A stretch of DNA of 64,000 nucleotides, taken from positions 341,001 to 405,000 of the forward strand of contig CALJEI010000002.1 in the NCBI GenBank assembly GCA_938074605.1. Direction: 5' to 3'. This stretch comes from an uncultured Ignisphaera sp. GTDB lineage: Archaea > Thermoproteota > Thermoprotei_A > Sulfolobales > Ignisphaeraceae. The first letter of the stretch is position 1. The number at the start of each line of letters is the position of its first letter. Positions 26,538 through 35,146 of the stretch are shown in pieces. The translations under genes were made by a program, and so were the position numbers. The notes beneath the pieces are model-generated. The model did no database searches and was not told the DNA's origin. It saw nothing but the letters and a program-made list of their open reading frames with translations.

Positions 26538-28709
26538 ATGGTAGATCATGCTGATATAAAACTGCCTGACATTATTATTAAAGGACTTAAAGATAAGGGT
26601 GTAGTAAGCTTTACACCTCCTCAGCTGGAGGCTTTACGAAGTGGCCTTCTAGATTGCTATAATATTGTTGTTTCAGCTCCAACAGCTAGTGGAAAGACCT
26701 TAATAGGTGAAATAGCCCTTATAAATGCTGTCCTAAGAGGTTTTAAGGGCATCTATACTAGTCCGTTGAAAGCGCTTGCATATGAGAAATTTAATGAGTT
26801 TAGGATGTGGGAGAAATACGGAATTAAAATAGCTATTTCTATGGGGGACTATGAAGTTACTGATGAGGAATTAGCTAGATTAGAGAACTATGATATTATT
26901 GTATCGACTTATGAGAGGCTGGATTCAATAATGCGTAGAAAACCCGTATGGCTGAAAAAAGTAGGTGTTTTAGTTATTGATGAACTTCATATGATTAGTG
27001 ATGAAAATCGAGGACATATAGTTGAGATGATCACTATAAGAGCTAAGATGATGGGTATACAGATTGTGGGTCTCTCAGCAACTATTGGAAATCCTGAGGA
27101 ACTAGCAGAATGGCTTGGAGCAAGACTTGTTAGATCTGAATGGAGACCTGTTAAATTATATGAGTACATAACCTATTATTTAGGTAGCAATAAAGGATGG
27201 ATTATACATGCACCTAGTAACTTCACAGATATGAGTGTTCCAAAGCTTGTTAATGATGTCACGGAATACTGGGTTTTAAGGGCTATTAAAGAAGGGTTTA
27301 ATGTACTTGAATTTAAATATTCTAGAAAGGCTGTCGAAGAATTAGCTACCATATATTCACATATATTATGTAATAATCTATCTAATAGTGATAGAGAGCA
27401 ATTGAATATTCTTTTGACAAAGCTTAGAGATAGTGTTACTGATTTTGAATATGAAAAGTTGGCTCCCCTAATTAGATGTGGTACCTCATATCACCATGCA
27501 GGTCTCACCCCTGAAGCAAGAAAATTTATTGAAGATGCTTTTCGTGAAAGAGTAATAAAATATGTTGCTGCAACACCAACGCTCGCTATGGGTGTAAATC
27601 TTCCTGCAAGAGTTGTTATTATAAATACAAAGTTCTTCAATGGTAGAACAATATCAAGGATTTCGGTTCTTGAATATAAACAGCTTGCTGGAAGAGCGGG
27701 TAGACCACAATATGATCCATATGGAATAGTAATTGTTGCAAAGGATTCTAGAACAGAGAATGAAGCACTTTACTATGTAAGGGGTAATCCAGAACCACTA
27801 CGATCAGTTCTATTAAGCGATGAGGCATTGAGAAGACATGTGTTGGCTGTAATAGCTTCTGATGAGAATAACACGCTACACAAGTTAATATCATTCTTTT
27901 CCAACTCATTTGCATCATTAAAAATAAGTATGAATGTTATCAAGCCAAAGATAGAAAGAACATTAATCCTTCTTAAAGAGCTAGGCATGATTTCTTCAGA
28001 AGAAATAGGAGGAGAAACAATCTTTATGCCATCAAAACTTGGCATAGCTACTTCAAGACTTTACGTAGATCCCATAACCAGCTATATCATAGTTAAAGGT
28101 CTTATGCACGCTAAGAAAGTCTCGGAACTCTACTATTTAACATTAATTGGTATGACCCCTGATTTCTCTGAAGCTAATATAGGTAGAGGTGTATATGAAT
28201 ACTATCTAAATCTTATTGACAGCTATAAATCAGGTAAAGAAATTCCCTCTGAAGATCTCGAATCTAATATAAATGATCCTAAGGTTGACTGGATCCGAGG
28301 CTTTATAATAGGCTTAATTTTACGGGACTGGATAAATGAAATTCCTGAGCGGGAAATTATACAGAGATATGGTATTGAAGCAGGAGATCTAAGAGTTATA
28401 AAGGAGAATGGTGAATGGCTATTATATGCAGCATCTATAATAGCTAGAACTATTAATATGCCTAGCCATAGTAGATACCTCATGATACTAAATGAAAGGA
28501 TAAAACATGGGATTAAGGAAGATGCCCTTGATTTAGTAAGACTAAGATATGTTGGAAGGGTCAGGGCACGTATTTTACTAAATCATGGTATAAGAAGTAT
28601 AAGAGATGTAGTTAATAGAGAAGATGATGTAATTAGACTTTTAGGTGAAAATTGGGGGAAGAAGATAGCGGAGGAAGCCAGATTTTTAATCTATAACACT
28701 ATACGATAA
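26538..28709 (+). CDS. hel308: Hel308 (Hjm) family Ski2-type DNA helicase
   Basis: A 3'-5' DNA helicase acting on stalled forks and recombination intermediates. In 723 residues (counted from ATG 26538; an in-frame GTG at 26529 adds three): Q-motif region FTPPQLEAL, Walker A APTASGKT, DELH box, SATIGN motif III, motif VI QLAGRAGRPQYDP, then winged helix, ratchet domain and a C-terminal helix-hairpin-helix (LVRLRYVGRVRARILLNHGI). The tail lacks an obvious PCNA-binding motif. Confidence 0.94.
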   Translation: MVDHADIKLPDIIIKGLKDKGVVSFTPPQLEALRSGLLDCYNIVVSAPTASGKTLIGEIALINAVLRGFKGIYTSPLKALAYEKFNEFRMWEKYGIKIAISMGDYEVTDEELARLENYDIIVSTYERLDSIMRRKPVWLKKVGVLVIDELHMISDENRGHIVEMITIRAKMMGIQIVGLSATIGNPEELAEWLGARLVRSEWRPVKLYEYITYYLGSNKGWIIHAPSNFTDMSVPKLVNDVTEYWVLRAIKEGFNVLEFKYSRKAVEELATIYSHILCNNLSNSDREQLNILLTKLRDSVTDFEYEKLAPLIRCGTSYHHAGLTPEARKFIEDAFRERVIKYVAATPTLAMGVNLPARVVIINTKFFNGRTISRISVLEYKQLAGRAGRPQYDPYGIVIVAKDSRTENEALYYVRGNPEPLRSVLLSDEALRRHVLAVIASDENNTLHKLISFFSNSFASLKISMNVIKPKIERTLILLKELGMISSEEIGGETIFMPSKLGIATSRLYVDPITSYIIVKGLMHAKKVSELYYLTLIGMTPDFSEANIGRGVYEYYLNLIDSYKSGKEIPSEDLESNINDPKVDWIRGFIIGLILRDWINEIPEREIIQRYGIEAGDLRVIKENGEWLLYAASIIARTINMPSHSRYLMILNERIKHGIKEDALDLVRLRYVGRVRARILLNHGIRSIRDVVNREDDVIRLLGENWGKKIAEEARFLIYNTIR

Positions 28710-28875
28710 TAAAGTAGCTATATTTTAAGATTTAAACTTAGTAGATCATACAGTCTCTTTGCTGCTATTTAGGTAAAGAAGCTCTTCAGCTGTTATGAAA
28801 CAAAACTTTATAAACTACACATATTATTACAGCCTATACATCTGTATCTCATTTAAGGCTCCTTAGGTGAACTAG

Positions 28876-29805
28876 ATGTCAAAAGTACTATTTGCAGACG
28901 CAAGATTAGAAAGACTTGAAAAAGAGTATAGTCTTCCATATAAATTCATTAAATTACTAGATATAAGTCCTTTAAAAAATATTATTGCAGAAGGTAATAT
29001 AGTGGCTATAAAGATTCATGTTGGAGATATGCATCATGGTGGATATAGGGCAATAAGGCCAATATTTGTTAAAATACTTGTTGATTATGTTAGAAAACTT
29101 GGGGGATTACCATTCTTAACAGATACATGGGGGCTAAGACATGCAATAGTAGGTATTGAAAATGGGTATAGTTATGGTGTAGTCAATGCACCTATAATCC
29201 CTGTATCAGGTATAAAGGAAACTGATCTTATTAAGCTACATGTACCTAATCCACTTAGGATAAGTGAAGTTGAGGTTGGAACAAGTGTGTTTTATGCTGA
29301 TGTCCTTATAAACTTCGCCCATAGTAAAGGCCATCCATCATCAGGATATGGAGGCGCCATAAAGAACATATCTATGGGATGCGTAGGTCCAAATACACGT
29401 TCAGCAATACACAACCTTGAAAGGGATGATCCCATAGGTAAAGCTTTTCAGGAGGGATTAGCCGATGCATTTCATGCAGTTGTTCTCAATAAGCAGGGTA
29501 GGGTATTCCATATAAACTATGTTATGGATATTACACCTACATGTGATTGTGCCCCCTGGTCCGATATACCAATAGTTCCAGATATAGGTATAATGGCCTC
29601 TGACGATGTTGTTGCATTAGAAAAGGCCACCATCGATATAATAAATCAATCCCCCATAATGCCAAACTCCATTGCTGAAAAAGCAGGCATAAAACCAGGT
29701 GAAAATAAGTTTCTCATAATTCATGGAAAGGATCCATATACGCAAGTCGATGCCCTATATAGAAAAGGTCTTGGAAAAATGGAGTATGAAATTGTCAGGG
29801 TTTAG
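28876..29805 (+). CDS. DUF362 protein
   Basis: 309 residues of the DUF362 family (KIHVGDMHHGGYRAIRP, FLTDTWGLRHA, INFAHSKGHPSSGYGGAIKNI, GCVGPNTRS). The C-terminus has CDCAPWSD. Such proteins are often found fused or adjacent to a ferredoxin; here a two-cluster ferredoxin gene starts 3 bases after the stop. The function of the family is unknown; a redox role is inferred from the partner. Promoter AACTTTATAAA at about 28803-28813. Confidence 0.88.
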   Translation: MSKVLFADARLERLEKEYSLPYKFIKLLDISPLKNIIAEGNIVAIKIHVGDMHHGGYRAIRPIFVKILVDYVRKLGGLPFLTDTWGLRHAIVGIENGYSYGVVNAPIIPVSGIKETDLIKLHVPNPLRISEVEVGTSVFYADVLINFAHSKGHPSSGYGGAIKNISMGCVGPNTRSAIHNLERDDPIGKAFQEGLADAFHAVVLNKQGRVFHINYVMDITPTCDCAPWSDIPIVPDIGIMASDDVVALEKATIDIINQSPIMPNSIAEKAGIKPGENKFLIIHGKDPYTQVDALYRKGLGKMEYEIVRV

Positions 29806-29808
29806 CAG

Positions 29809-30033
29809 ATGAAGTACAAGGTTTATGTAGATCAAATGAAGTGCATAGGATGCGCACAGTGCTATGCTGTATGTCCAAATAAAGTATTTATGATAATCAA
29901 CAAAAAATCAATTCCCCAATACATGGATAATTGCGTTGGATGTAGAGCTTGCATAGTTAGATGTCCTACAGCTGCCATAACTATTATGCCAAGAGATTTA
30001 GAAGCACCTTATGCAAAGTTCTACGCTACTTAG
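29809..30033 (+). CDS. Ferredoxin, 2[4Fe-4S]
   Basis: 74 residues with two cluster motifs: C12, C15, C18, C22 (CIGCAQCYAVCP) and C42, C45, C48, C52 (CVGCRACIVRCP). Tightly coupled to the DUF362 gene, of which it is probably the electron-transfer partner. Confidence 0.94.
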   Translation: MKYKVYVDQMKCIGCAQCYAVCPNKVFMIINKKSIPQYMDNCVGCRACIVRCPTAAITIMPRDLEAPYAKFYAT

Positions 30034-30458
30034 TTCACCATAAACAGTATTTAACGCAAAACAGTAAAAGCTGTCCATTTCTGTTTTATAGTAGTTCTAT
30101 TCAGAATTTTTAAGGCTAAATTTTCAGGTATTAGAAGTATATGTAGAATATAAATGATATAATTAATACGAATACATTAAATAAGTAGAGAATAATGACC
30201 ATAATCATAGATATTGATATCATTTAGCCGTACTACAATACGACAAATACTTTATTTGGATAATTATTATAATGTTTAAACTTTTTTATAGAGTAGAAGC
30301 TATAGGGATATCTGGTATTCTTGAGACTTAAAGTCTATACAATTAACTAACTGATCTTTTTGATGATACGACAATCTAAATGTAAAAAGACATTGTTGAA
30401 ACAGTAATTTTTATTATAAGGTGGTTTAATATATTATAGAGACTAATGTATTGTTTGA
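30034..30458. other. Gene-free region before tRNA-Pro
   Basis: 425 AT-rich bases. A CTGA/TTGATGA pair at about 30352-30367 looks like the inside of a C/D RNA, but the flanking guides are AT-rich and outer boxes are missing, so I do not call it. Nothing else seen. Confidence 0.4.
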
Positions 30459-30532
30459 TGGGGCCGCGGGGATTTGAACCCCGGACCACGGGGGCCCAAG
30501 CCCCGCATTCTACCAAGCTAAACTACGGCCCC
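30459..30532 (-). tRNA. tRNA-Pro(TGG)
   Basis: 74-base cloverleaf; acceptor GGGGCCG/CGGCCCC with discriminator A; anticodon stem CGGGG/CCCCG and loop CTTGGGC give anticodon TGG; T-arm CGGGGTTCAAATCCCCG. No intron, CCA not encoded. Confidence 0.95.
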
Positions 30533-30573
30533 ATTGTAAGACTCTTAACATAATATGTTTTCTAGTGCGCCCT

Positions 30574-31065
30574 TTAAACTGTTATGGTTTCTATAAGAGT
30601 TTGAGGCATTGAGATTATAAGAGTTTCTTGAAGCTGTATTGCATCTTTCCTAAAATCGTTTAGAGTTGAAAGAAACATTGCATAGAATATTGTTAATAAT
30701 AGTTCTAATGCATCCTTTGAATGTACACCTATATTTATCTCTTTACCTATAGCTATTTTTAATATTTTCTGTAGAGAAACCTTACTTAGATTCTCTATAT
30801 CTCTATTATTTACTAATTCTCTCAACAATATAATCAATTCCTCCACATCAAGTTCTTCTATTTCATCTAAGCCTCTTACATAGTTAAGAATCATATTGAT
30901 GGTTGAATATCTTATTTTAACTCCTAATATTAATGATAGTTTATATATTGAATTGAGTGCCTCAGGTATGCAATCTGTAAACTCTGCATACCCACTTTTA
31001 TCATTCATTAAGAGGGCGCATATCATTATATCGTCAAATAACTCATTTAAACTTCTCAAATCCAT
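30574..31065 (-). CDS. Hypothetical helical protein between two tRNAs
   Basis: 163 residues, almost entirely alpha-helical with heptad-like leucines (EELDVEELIILLRELVNNRDIENL, DALELLLTIFYAMFLSTL). One moderately hydrophobic helix. Not recognised. Same strand as the flanking tRNAs. Confidence 0.5.
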   Translation of the reverse strand: MDLRSLNELFDDIMICALLMNDKSGYAEFTDCIPEALNSIYKLSLILGVKIRYSTINMILNYVRGLDEIEELDVEELIILLRELVNNRDIENLSKVSLQKILKIAIGKEINIGVHSKDALELLLTIFYAMFLSTLNDFRKDAIQLQETLIISMPQTLIETITV

Positions 31066-31138
31066 CTATAAATACACCTTAGATTAACTTTTATAATAAC
31101 AAATTTATTTTAGTTAAAAATCTAATTAGGTAATTGAA

Positions 31139-31231
31139 TGCCGCCGGCGGGACTTGAACCCGCGACCACCGGATCTCCCAAATCTATTCTGTTTATGAGT
31201 CCGGCGCTCCACCGGGCTGAGCTACGGCGGC
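31139..31231 (-). tRNA. tRNA-Met(CAT), elongator, with a 19-base intron
   Basis: Acceptor GCCGCCG/CGGCGGC, discriminator A. Anticodon stem CCGGA/TCCGG; the loop CTCATA is interrupted after position 37 by 19 bases (31175-31193, minus strand AACAGAATAGATTTGGGAG), then A38. Position 37/38 is the canonical archaeal site, cut by the splicing endonuclease from a bulge-helix-bulge. Removing it gives a normal 74-base tRNA. The acceptor and CCGGACTCAT anticodon arm match elongator rather than initiator Met. Confidence 0.92.
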
Positions 31232-31317
31232 GTACTATTTTAAGTTAAGGATGCTAAGCTTATAAATCTTTCAAAATAACAAGTTTATGAAGAATTAGAT
31301 TTATATAGAATGCAGAA

Positions 31318-31563
31318 GTGGGTTATATGTTCAATAACAATGTTACTACGTTGGAGAATCTTGCTCCAAATACAAAATTTAGGATAATGGATATAGTTGC
31401 TGGATATGGTTTAAAACAGAGGCTGTTACAGATGGGCTTTGTACCAGGCACTGAGGGGTTTGTGGTTAATAATATTGGGGGTCATGTTGTTGTATATATA
31501 AGAAACTCACATGTTGGTATCAGTAAAGGTGTGGCAAAGAAAATCTATGTTGAAGTTTTGTAG
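31318..31563 (+). CDS. FeoA-domain protein
   Basis: 81 residues, an SH3-like FeoA domain (TKFRIMDIVAGYGLKQRLLQ, MGFVPGTEGFV, VGISKGVAKKIYVE). FeoA normally helps FeoB import Fe(II); no feoB is nearby, so this may be a stand-alone regulator. TATA GATTTATATA lies about 20-27 bases before the GTG at 31318; ATG at 31327 is the alternative start. Its stop codon abuts the D box of a minus-strand guide RNA. Confidence 0.85.
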   Translation: MGYMFNNNVTTLENLAPNTKFRIMDIVAGYGLKQRLLQMGFVPGTEGFVVNNIGGHVVVYIRNSHVGISKGVAKKIYVEVL

Positions 31564-31616
31564 TGTCAGCCCTTCTAAGCTACATCACTCTTCAGAGCAC
31601 TTCTTACATCATCTAT
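31563..31616 (-). ncRNA. C/D box guide sRNA, antisense to the feoA-like 3' flank
   Basis: Minus strand: C ATGATGT (31606-31612), 10-base guide aagaagtgct, D' CTGA (31592-31595), spacer AGA, C' GTGATGT (31582-31588), 12-base guide agcttagaaggg, D CTGA (31566-31569). Both D boxes are perfect, both C boxes differ only at the last base. Predicted targets contain agcacttctt and cccttctaagct; not located in this window. Confidence 0.82.
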
Positions 31617-31689
31617 GGGATGAGCTAGAGTCTAAGTATTTAATACCCTAGATACCTAAAAAATAACATGCCACTCTAAAGATACATTA

Positions 31690-32100
31690 ATGTATAGGAA
31701 GGTCGCAATGAAGGAATGTATAGGGAGATATGTAGAATTGGTTAAACAAACTGGTGCTCCATTTACTATAGAGATTATAAAATCCATTGCCACTCTATGT
31801 AATGAAGATCCGTATGAATTATGGTACAATATAGCTACATCGTTTCTAAGACCCCAAGAAACAATAGAGGATATGAAAAAATCACAACTACAAACAACTC
31901 CACAATATACAGTTAGTTGCTGGCGATGTACTGCATGCAACAGAACATTCAATGACGTTAAGCATTTGGTTAATCATATAACATACTTTGTAAGACAAAA
32001 AGATAAGGCCCATATAGAGCTCTATCAAAAAATAAAAAAGATTAGTGATGAACAGAAAAAAAGCTTTACAGAGATTGCTACTAACACGCTAAGGTGTTAA
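31690..32100 (+). CDS. Small protein with a C2H2-type zinc finger
   Basis: 136 residues. C80-x2-C83 (CTAC) and H92-x3-H96 (HLVNH) form a C2H2 finger; the N-terminal 60 residues are helical (IGRYVELVKQTGAPFTIEIIKSIATL is interpretable as two helices). Similar small C2H2 proteins occur in crenarchaea and their viruses. Role as nucleic-acid binder is inferred. An ATG at 31708 is an alternative start. Confidence 0.6.
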   Translation: MYRKVAMKECIGRYVELVKQTGAPFTIEIIKSIATLCNEDPYELWYNIATSFLRPQETIEDMKKSQLQTTPQYTVSCWRCTACNRTFNDVKHLVNHITYFVRQKDKAHIELYQKIKKISDEQKKSFTEIATNTLRC

Positions 32101-32670
32101 ATTAAAGAATACCATAGAGCATTTTACAAACTATTCTAAATTTCATACAAATATAGAATTAGTTGCTGCAATATTGAGTAATATTTCTTAGAGAGCTTCA
32201 GCAGAATTCTCAAACCCCCATTGAATAGCCTTCCACACCTACAGCTAAGAAACATTTTAAATTAACACCTACTAGAAGGCATAATACAGCTAGCTCAGTA
32301 AAATAAAGTAACTATTAATACCAATCAATAATTATAGTAACACAGAGCGTAATATTATGGAGTTTAATAAATGGAATTGGTATTGATGGGGTTAAGGATA
32401 GAACAGATACTACAATATCATATGTTATAAAGTTTAAGTCCTAAACATAACCACTTATTATTAAGGCTCATTGACAAAGTACAGTACTTAAAAATAAAAT
32501 GTTTTAATCTAGCTATAAATCATCAGTAGTCTAATAGCTTATTAGATGCAAGATGATTATCATAATTTTTTAAGTAGAAATAATAGTTTAATGGGGAAAT
32601 GCACTTTCTACGGTTAATTATTTAAATTCTGCTCTACTGTGGAGCTATTCAAGCCTGTATAGAAATACTG
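32101..32670. other. Gene-free region
   Basis: 570 AT-rich bases between two convergent genes. A short open stretch at about 32366-32443 (INGIGIDGVKDRTDTTISYV) has no start and no partner. No repeat or RNA motif that I can support. Confidence 0.35.
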
Positions 32671-34107
32671 TTAATGGAAATACTTGCCATTCTCATATTT
32701 GTGGCTAAATAAGATTGTTAAATAGAATAGTGATATGATTGTGAGAAATACTTGCGATACAATGATTATTATAATTAATAGGATCTTTCTTAGGCTATTC
32801 AACTCTAAAAAAATATATGAAAGTAGCCTTAACATCTCTACTGGGGTTAAGAAATTTGTAAATGGTGTAGTGATATATACTTGTAGTAATGATAATACAT
32901 ATATAATGTAATAATTTATAGACTGCGTAATGAGTGCCCTTGCATCCCAATAACTTAAATCTTCTACAATAAATACTGGAGTATTAGCCGAGGCTGGTAT
33001 AAGCAATAACACAATAGCATAAGGTAGAGACCCTAGTAAGACTAATAATGATGTTAATATATAGAACTTCTTAACATATTTAGAGTTGAGAACCAGAAGG
33101 GAGGTTGGTACAATCCATACAAGATAATTGAGGTTGCCAATCTTATTAAGCATTATAAAGAGAAGTAATGGAAGGGCAGACATGACAATTCCATATAGTG
33201 TAGGCTCGTCTACATACAAATTTTGATTTTTAGATACTTTATAGATAACCATAAACAACATTGCATAGCATATAAGGAAGTATATCAGCCACAGATTATT
33301 GACATACTTTAACTCGCTGACAGTACCATTCTCTCCAAGTACTGTTATCACTGCCCAGAGAGAAAGATCCTGTGGGGCCCGGGAACCATGAAATAGAATT
33401 GTATTTTCTATGAATTTATTGGGTGAAGTTATAAAGAATGGTACTATAAAGATTGTTAGTGTTAGTGTTAGTGTAATTAGATACATAAGACACTTCCTAT
33501 ACTCCCTTCTAATAAACATCAGAAATACATGGAGCGGTATTACAATAGCGGCTACCGGTTTTATTAATGTTGCTAAAGCAATAAAGAAAGCTGAGTAATG
33601 ACTTCTATTAAGTATAAAATAAAGTGTTGACATCATTATAAACATTGCTATTAAAACATCAAATTGAAGTACAAGAATTATTTGAAGGAATGGAAAACTT
33701 AATAGCCATAGTATAGCAATATCAATTCCACGATATTTTTTAAGAATGTGGAAAACAATTATAGAAGGTATAATAACTAGTACTAGCTTTAGTACTACAT
33801 ATCTGATTGTATAAGGAATTATTGTAGTGAGGGCATAGCTAGCTATAAATATTAATATAGCTAGGGGTAGATATGGTGCTTTACATATAGGTGCTTCACA
33901 TAATGCATATATCGACATAAGTGAAGAAATTCCATGTTGCTGTATTATTTTGAACCAGGATATCCACCACATTATATCATAATAGTTCATACCTATGTTT
34001 AAAGAAGCCAAAATTGCTATAAGTGATATTATTAATAAGACTTTACGTTGCTTATGAGTGAATATAGTAGCATTACTACTATGATGCAACGTTTGCAATA
34101 CTATCAT
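32671..34107 (-). CDS. Polytopic membrane glycosyltransferase-like (GT-C fold)
   Basis: 478 residues with about 11-12 hydrophobic helices. The N-terminal outside loop (NIGMNYYDIMWWISWFKIIQ) with an Asp, and helices such as IDIAILWLLSFPFLQIILVLQFDVLIAMF and a VWIVP segment, resemble DUF2029/GT87 mannosyltransferases that use lipid-phosphate sugars. Presumably acts in surface glycan or glycolipid assembly at the membrane; donor and acceptor unknown. Confidence 0.6.
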   Translation of the reverse strand: MIVLQTLHHSSNATIFTHKQRKVLLIISLIAILASLNIGMNYYDIMWWISWFKIIQQHGISSLMSIYALCEAPICKAPYLPLAILIFIASYALTTIIPYTIRYVVLKLVLVIIPSIIVFHILKKYRGIDIAILWLLSFPFLQIILVLQFDVLIAMFIMMSTLYFILNRSHYSAFFIALATLIKPVAAIVIPLHVFLMFIRREYRKCLMYLITLTLTLTIFIVPFFITSPNKFIENTILFHGSRAPQDLSLWAVITVLGENGTVSELKYVNNLWLIYFLICYAMLFMVIYKVSKNQNLYVDEPTLYGIVMSALPLLLFIMLNKIGNLNYLVWIVPTSLLVLNSKYVKKFYILTSLLVLLGSLPYAIVLLLIPASANTPVFIVEDLSYWDARALITQSINYYIIYVLSLLQVYITTPFTNFLTPVEMLRLLSYIFLELNSLRKILLIIIIIVSQVFLTIISLFYLTILFSHKYENGKYFH

Positions 34108-34414
34108 CCATATCTATGAATTAATAGGGATCCCCACTGCCACATCCTTATTAACAAGGAAAATATGGGTCTAATAAATAAACTTTTATGAATATCTTTA
34201 GAAACGTTCCTTCACAACAATTTTTGAAATCCTAATACACTCTTATGGAGAAGACTATTTATATTGAAGATGTCCTCTCTATACGACTTTTTAATTGACT
34301 ATGACTTCTAGCGAATTAACCTTAATTCCACATCTAATTATTTAGATACACTAAATTTTATACTATAAAAACTCTTAATTATTGTTTCACTATCTTAATA
34401 GAGATCTTTATTCG
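34108..34414. other. Gene-free region
   Basis: 307 AT-rich bases upstream of the GT-C gene (minus strand) and downstream of the TFS-like gene. I see nothing beyond possible promoter sequence. Confidence 0.35.
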
Positions 34415-34801
34415 CTATTCTACTTCAGTCCATGTATAGCCGCAACTAGTACATTTGAATATCTTTTCAATAATATCAGAGCTTTCTGCAGCTGAAGCAT
34501 GTCTTCTCCAATAGTATATATTCTTTGAGCTACATTTTGGACATACTAAGTTGTTAGCATATATAGCTGTTGGAGGTATATCAAATGCTGTAAGTTCTTT
34601 TCTTTCAATTATTTTATGTAGAGTTAAACTCTTCTTAAATGAAGCTATTTCTGCATGTGTTACTGTTGATTTATAGCCACACCTAGGGCACACTAAAACC
34701 TGTACCCCATTTTCATATCTAGGACCCATAACCATTCCACAGCGAGGACAAAACTTCGTCTCTCCCAGCCCCACTACTCCTAGCTTAAGTTTAGGTTCCA
34801 T
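34415..34801 (-). CDS. Transcription factor S-like (TFIIS/RPB9 family) with altered acidic loop
   Basis: 128 residues with two zinc ribbons: C18/C21/C38/C41 (FCPRCG, VCPRCGY) and C87/C90/C117/C120 (VCPKC, KCTSCGYTW). TFS rescues backtracked RNA polymerase by stimulating cleavage through an acidic pair at the tip of the C-terminal ribbon (usually R-S/A-A-D-E-P). Here the corresponding stretch is HASAAESSDI (101-110), with a two-residue insertion and no DE pair. There is also a 15-residue N-terminal extension before the first ribbon. It may be a non-cleaving TFS paralogue. Confidence 0.85.
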   Translation of the reverse strand: MEPKLKLGVVGLGETKFCPRCGMVMGPRYENGVQVLVCPRCGYKSTVTHAEIASFKKSLTLHKIIERKELTAFDIPPTAIYANNLVCPKCSSKNIYYWRRHASAAESSDIIEKIFKCTSCGYTWTEVE

Positions 34802-34979
34802 AGATTTAATATTCTCATCCAGGATAAAACTTTATATGCTTCATATTAATAGTTATAGCGTAAATATATCGCTATATTTGTTTTAGCTATGTTTTAGCCA
34901 TATCTATTTCCAAAATGCTGCGGCATTGAATTTTAATTGAAACATTCCTAAGATATTTAAGAATGATCAATTATATAAT

Positions 34980-35041
34980 TGATCAGCACTCAAGACCTCT
35001 ATCATAGATATTTAATCAATACCACCGAGTTCATCATCTAC
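34980..35041 (-). ncRNA. C/D box guide sRNA predicted to methylate C34 of tRNA-Leu(CAA)
   Basis: Minus strand: C ATGATGA (35031-35037), 11-base guide actcggtggta, D' TTGA (35016-35019), C' ATGATAG (34999-35005), 12-base guide aggtcttgagtg, D CTGA (34983-34986). The D guide pairs with CTCAAGACCT in the anticodon loop of the tRNA-Leu(CAA) at 51576-51660: ten continuous Watson-Crick pairs plus a G-U. The base five from the D box pairs with C34, the wobble base (plus-strand 51624). A TATA (minus strand CTTTTATAC, about 35068-35076) lies about 35 bases upstream. Confidence 0.88.
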
Positions 35042-35146
35042 TTAAAGCTAGATAATGCTTTGACAAGTATAAAAGGTGTTTTAGTGTATTAGATTAATTA
35101 AACTCACTATCTATAGTGGTGCTGATATATTGCTAGGGGGGTTGAA

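Noticed and set aside
30352..30378. CTGA-TTGATGA pair before tRNA-Pro
   Set aside because: Outer boxes missing and guides nearly all A/T.
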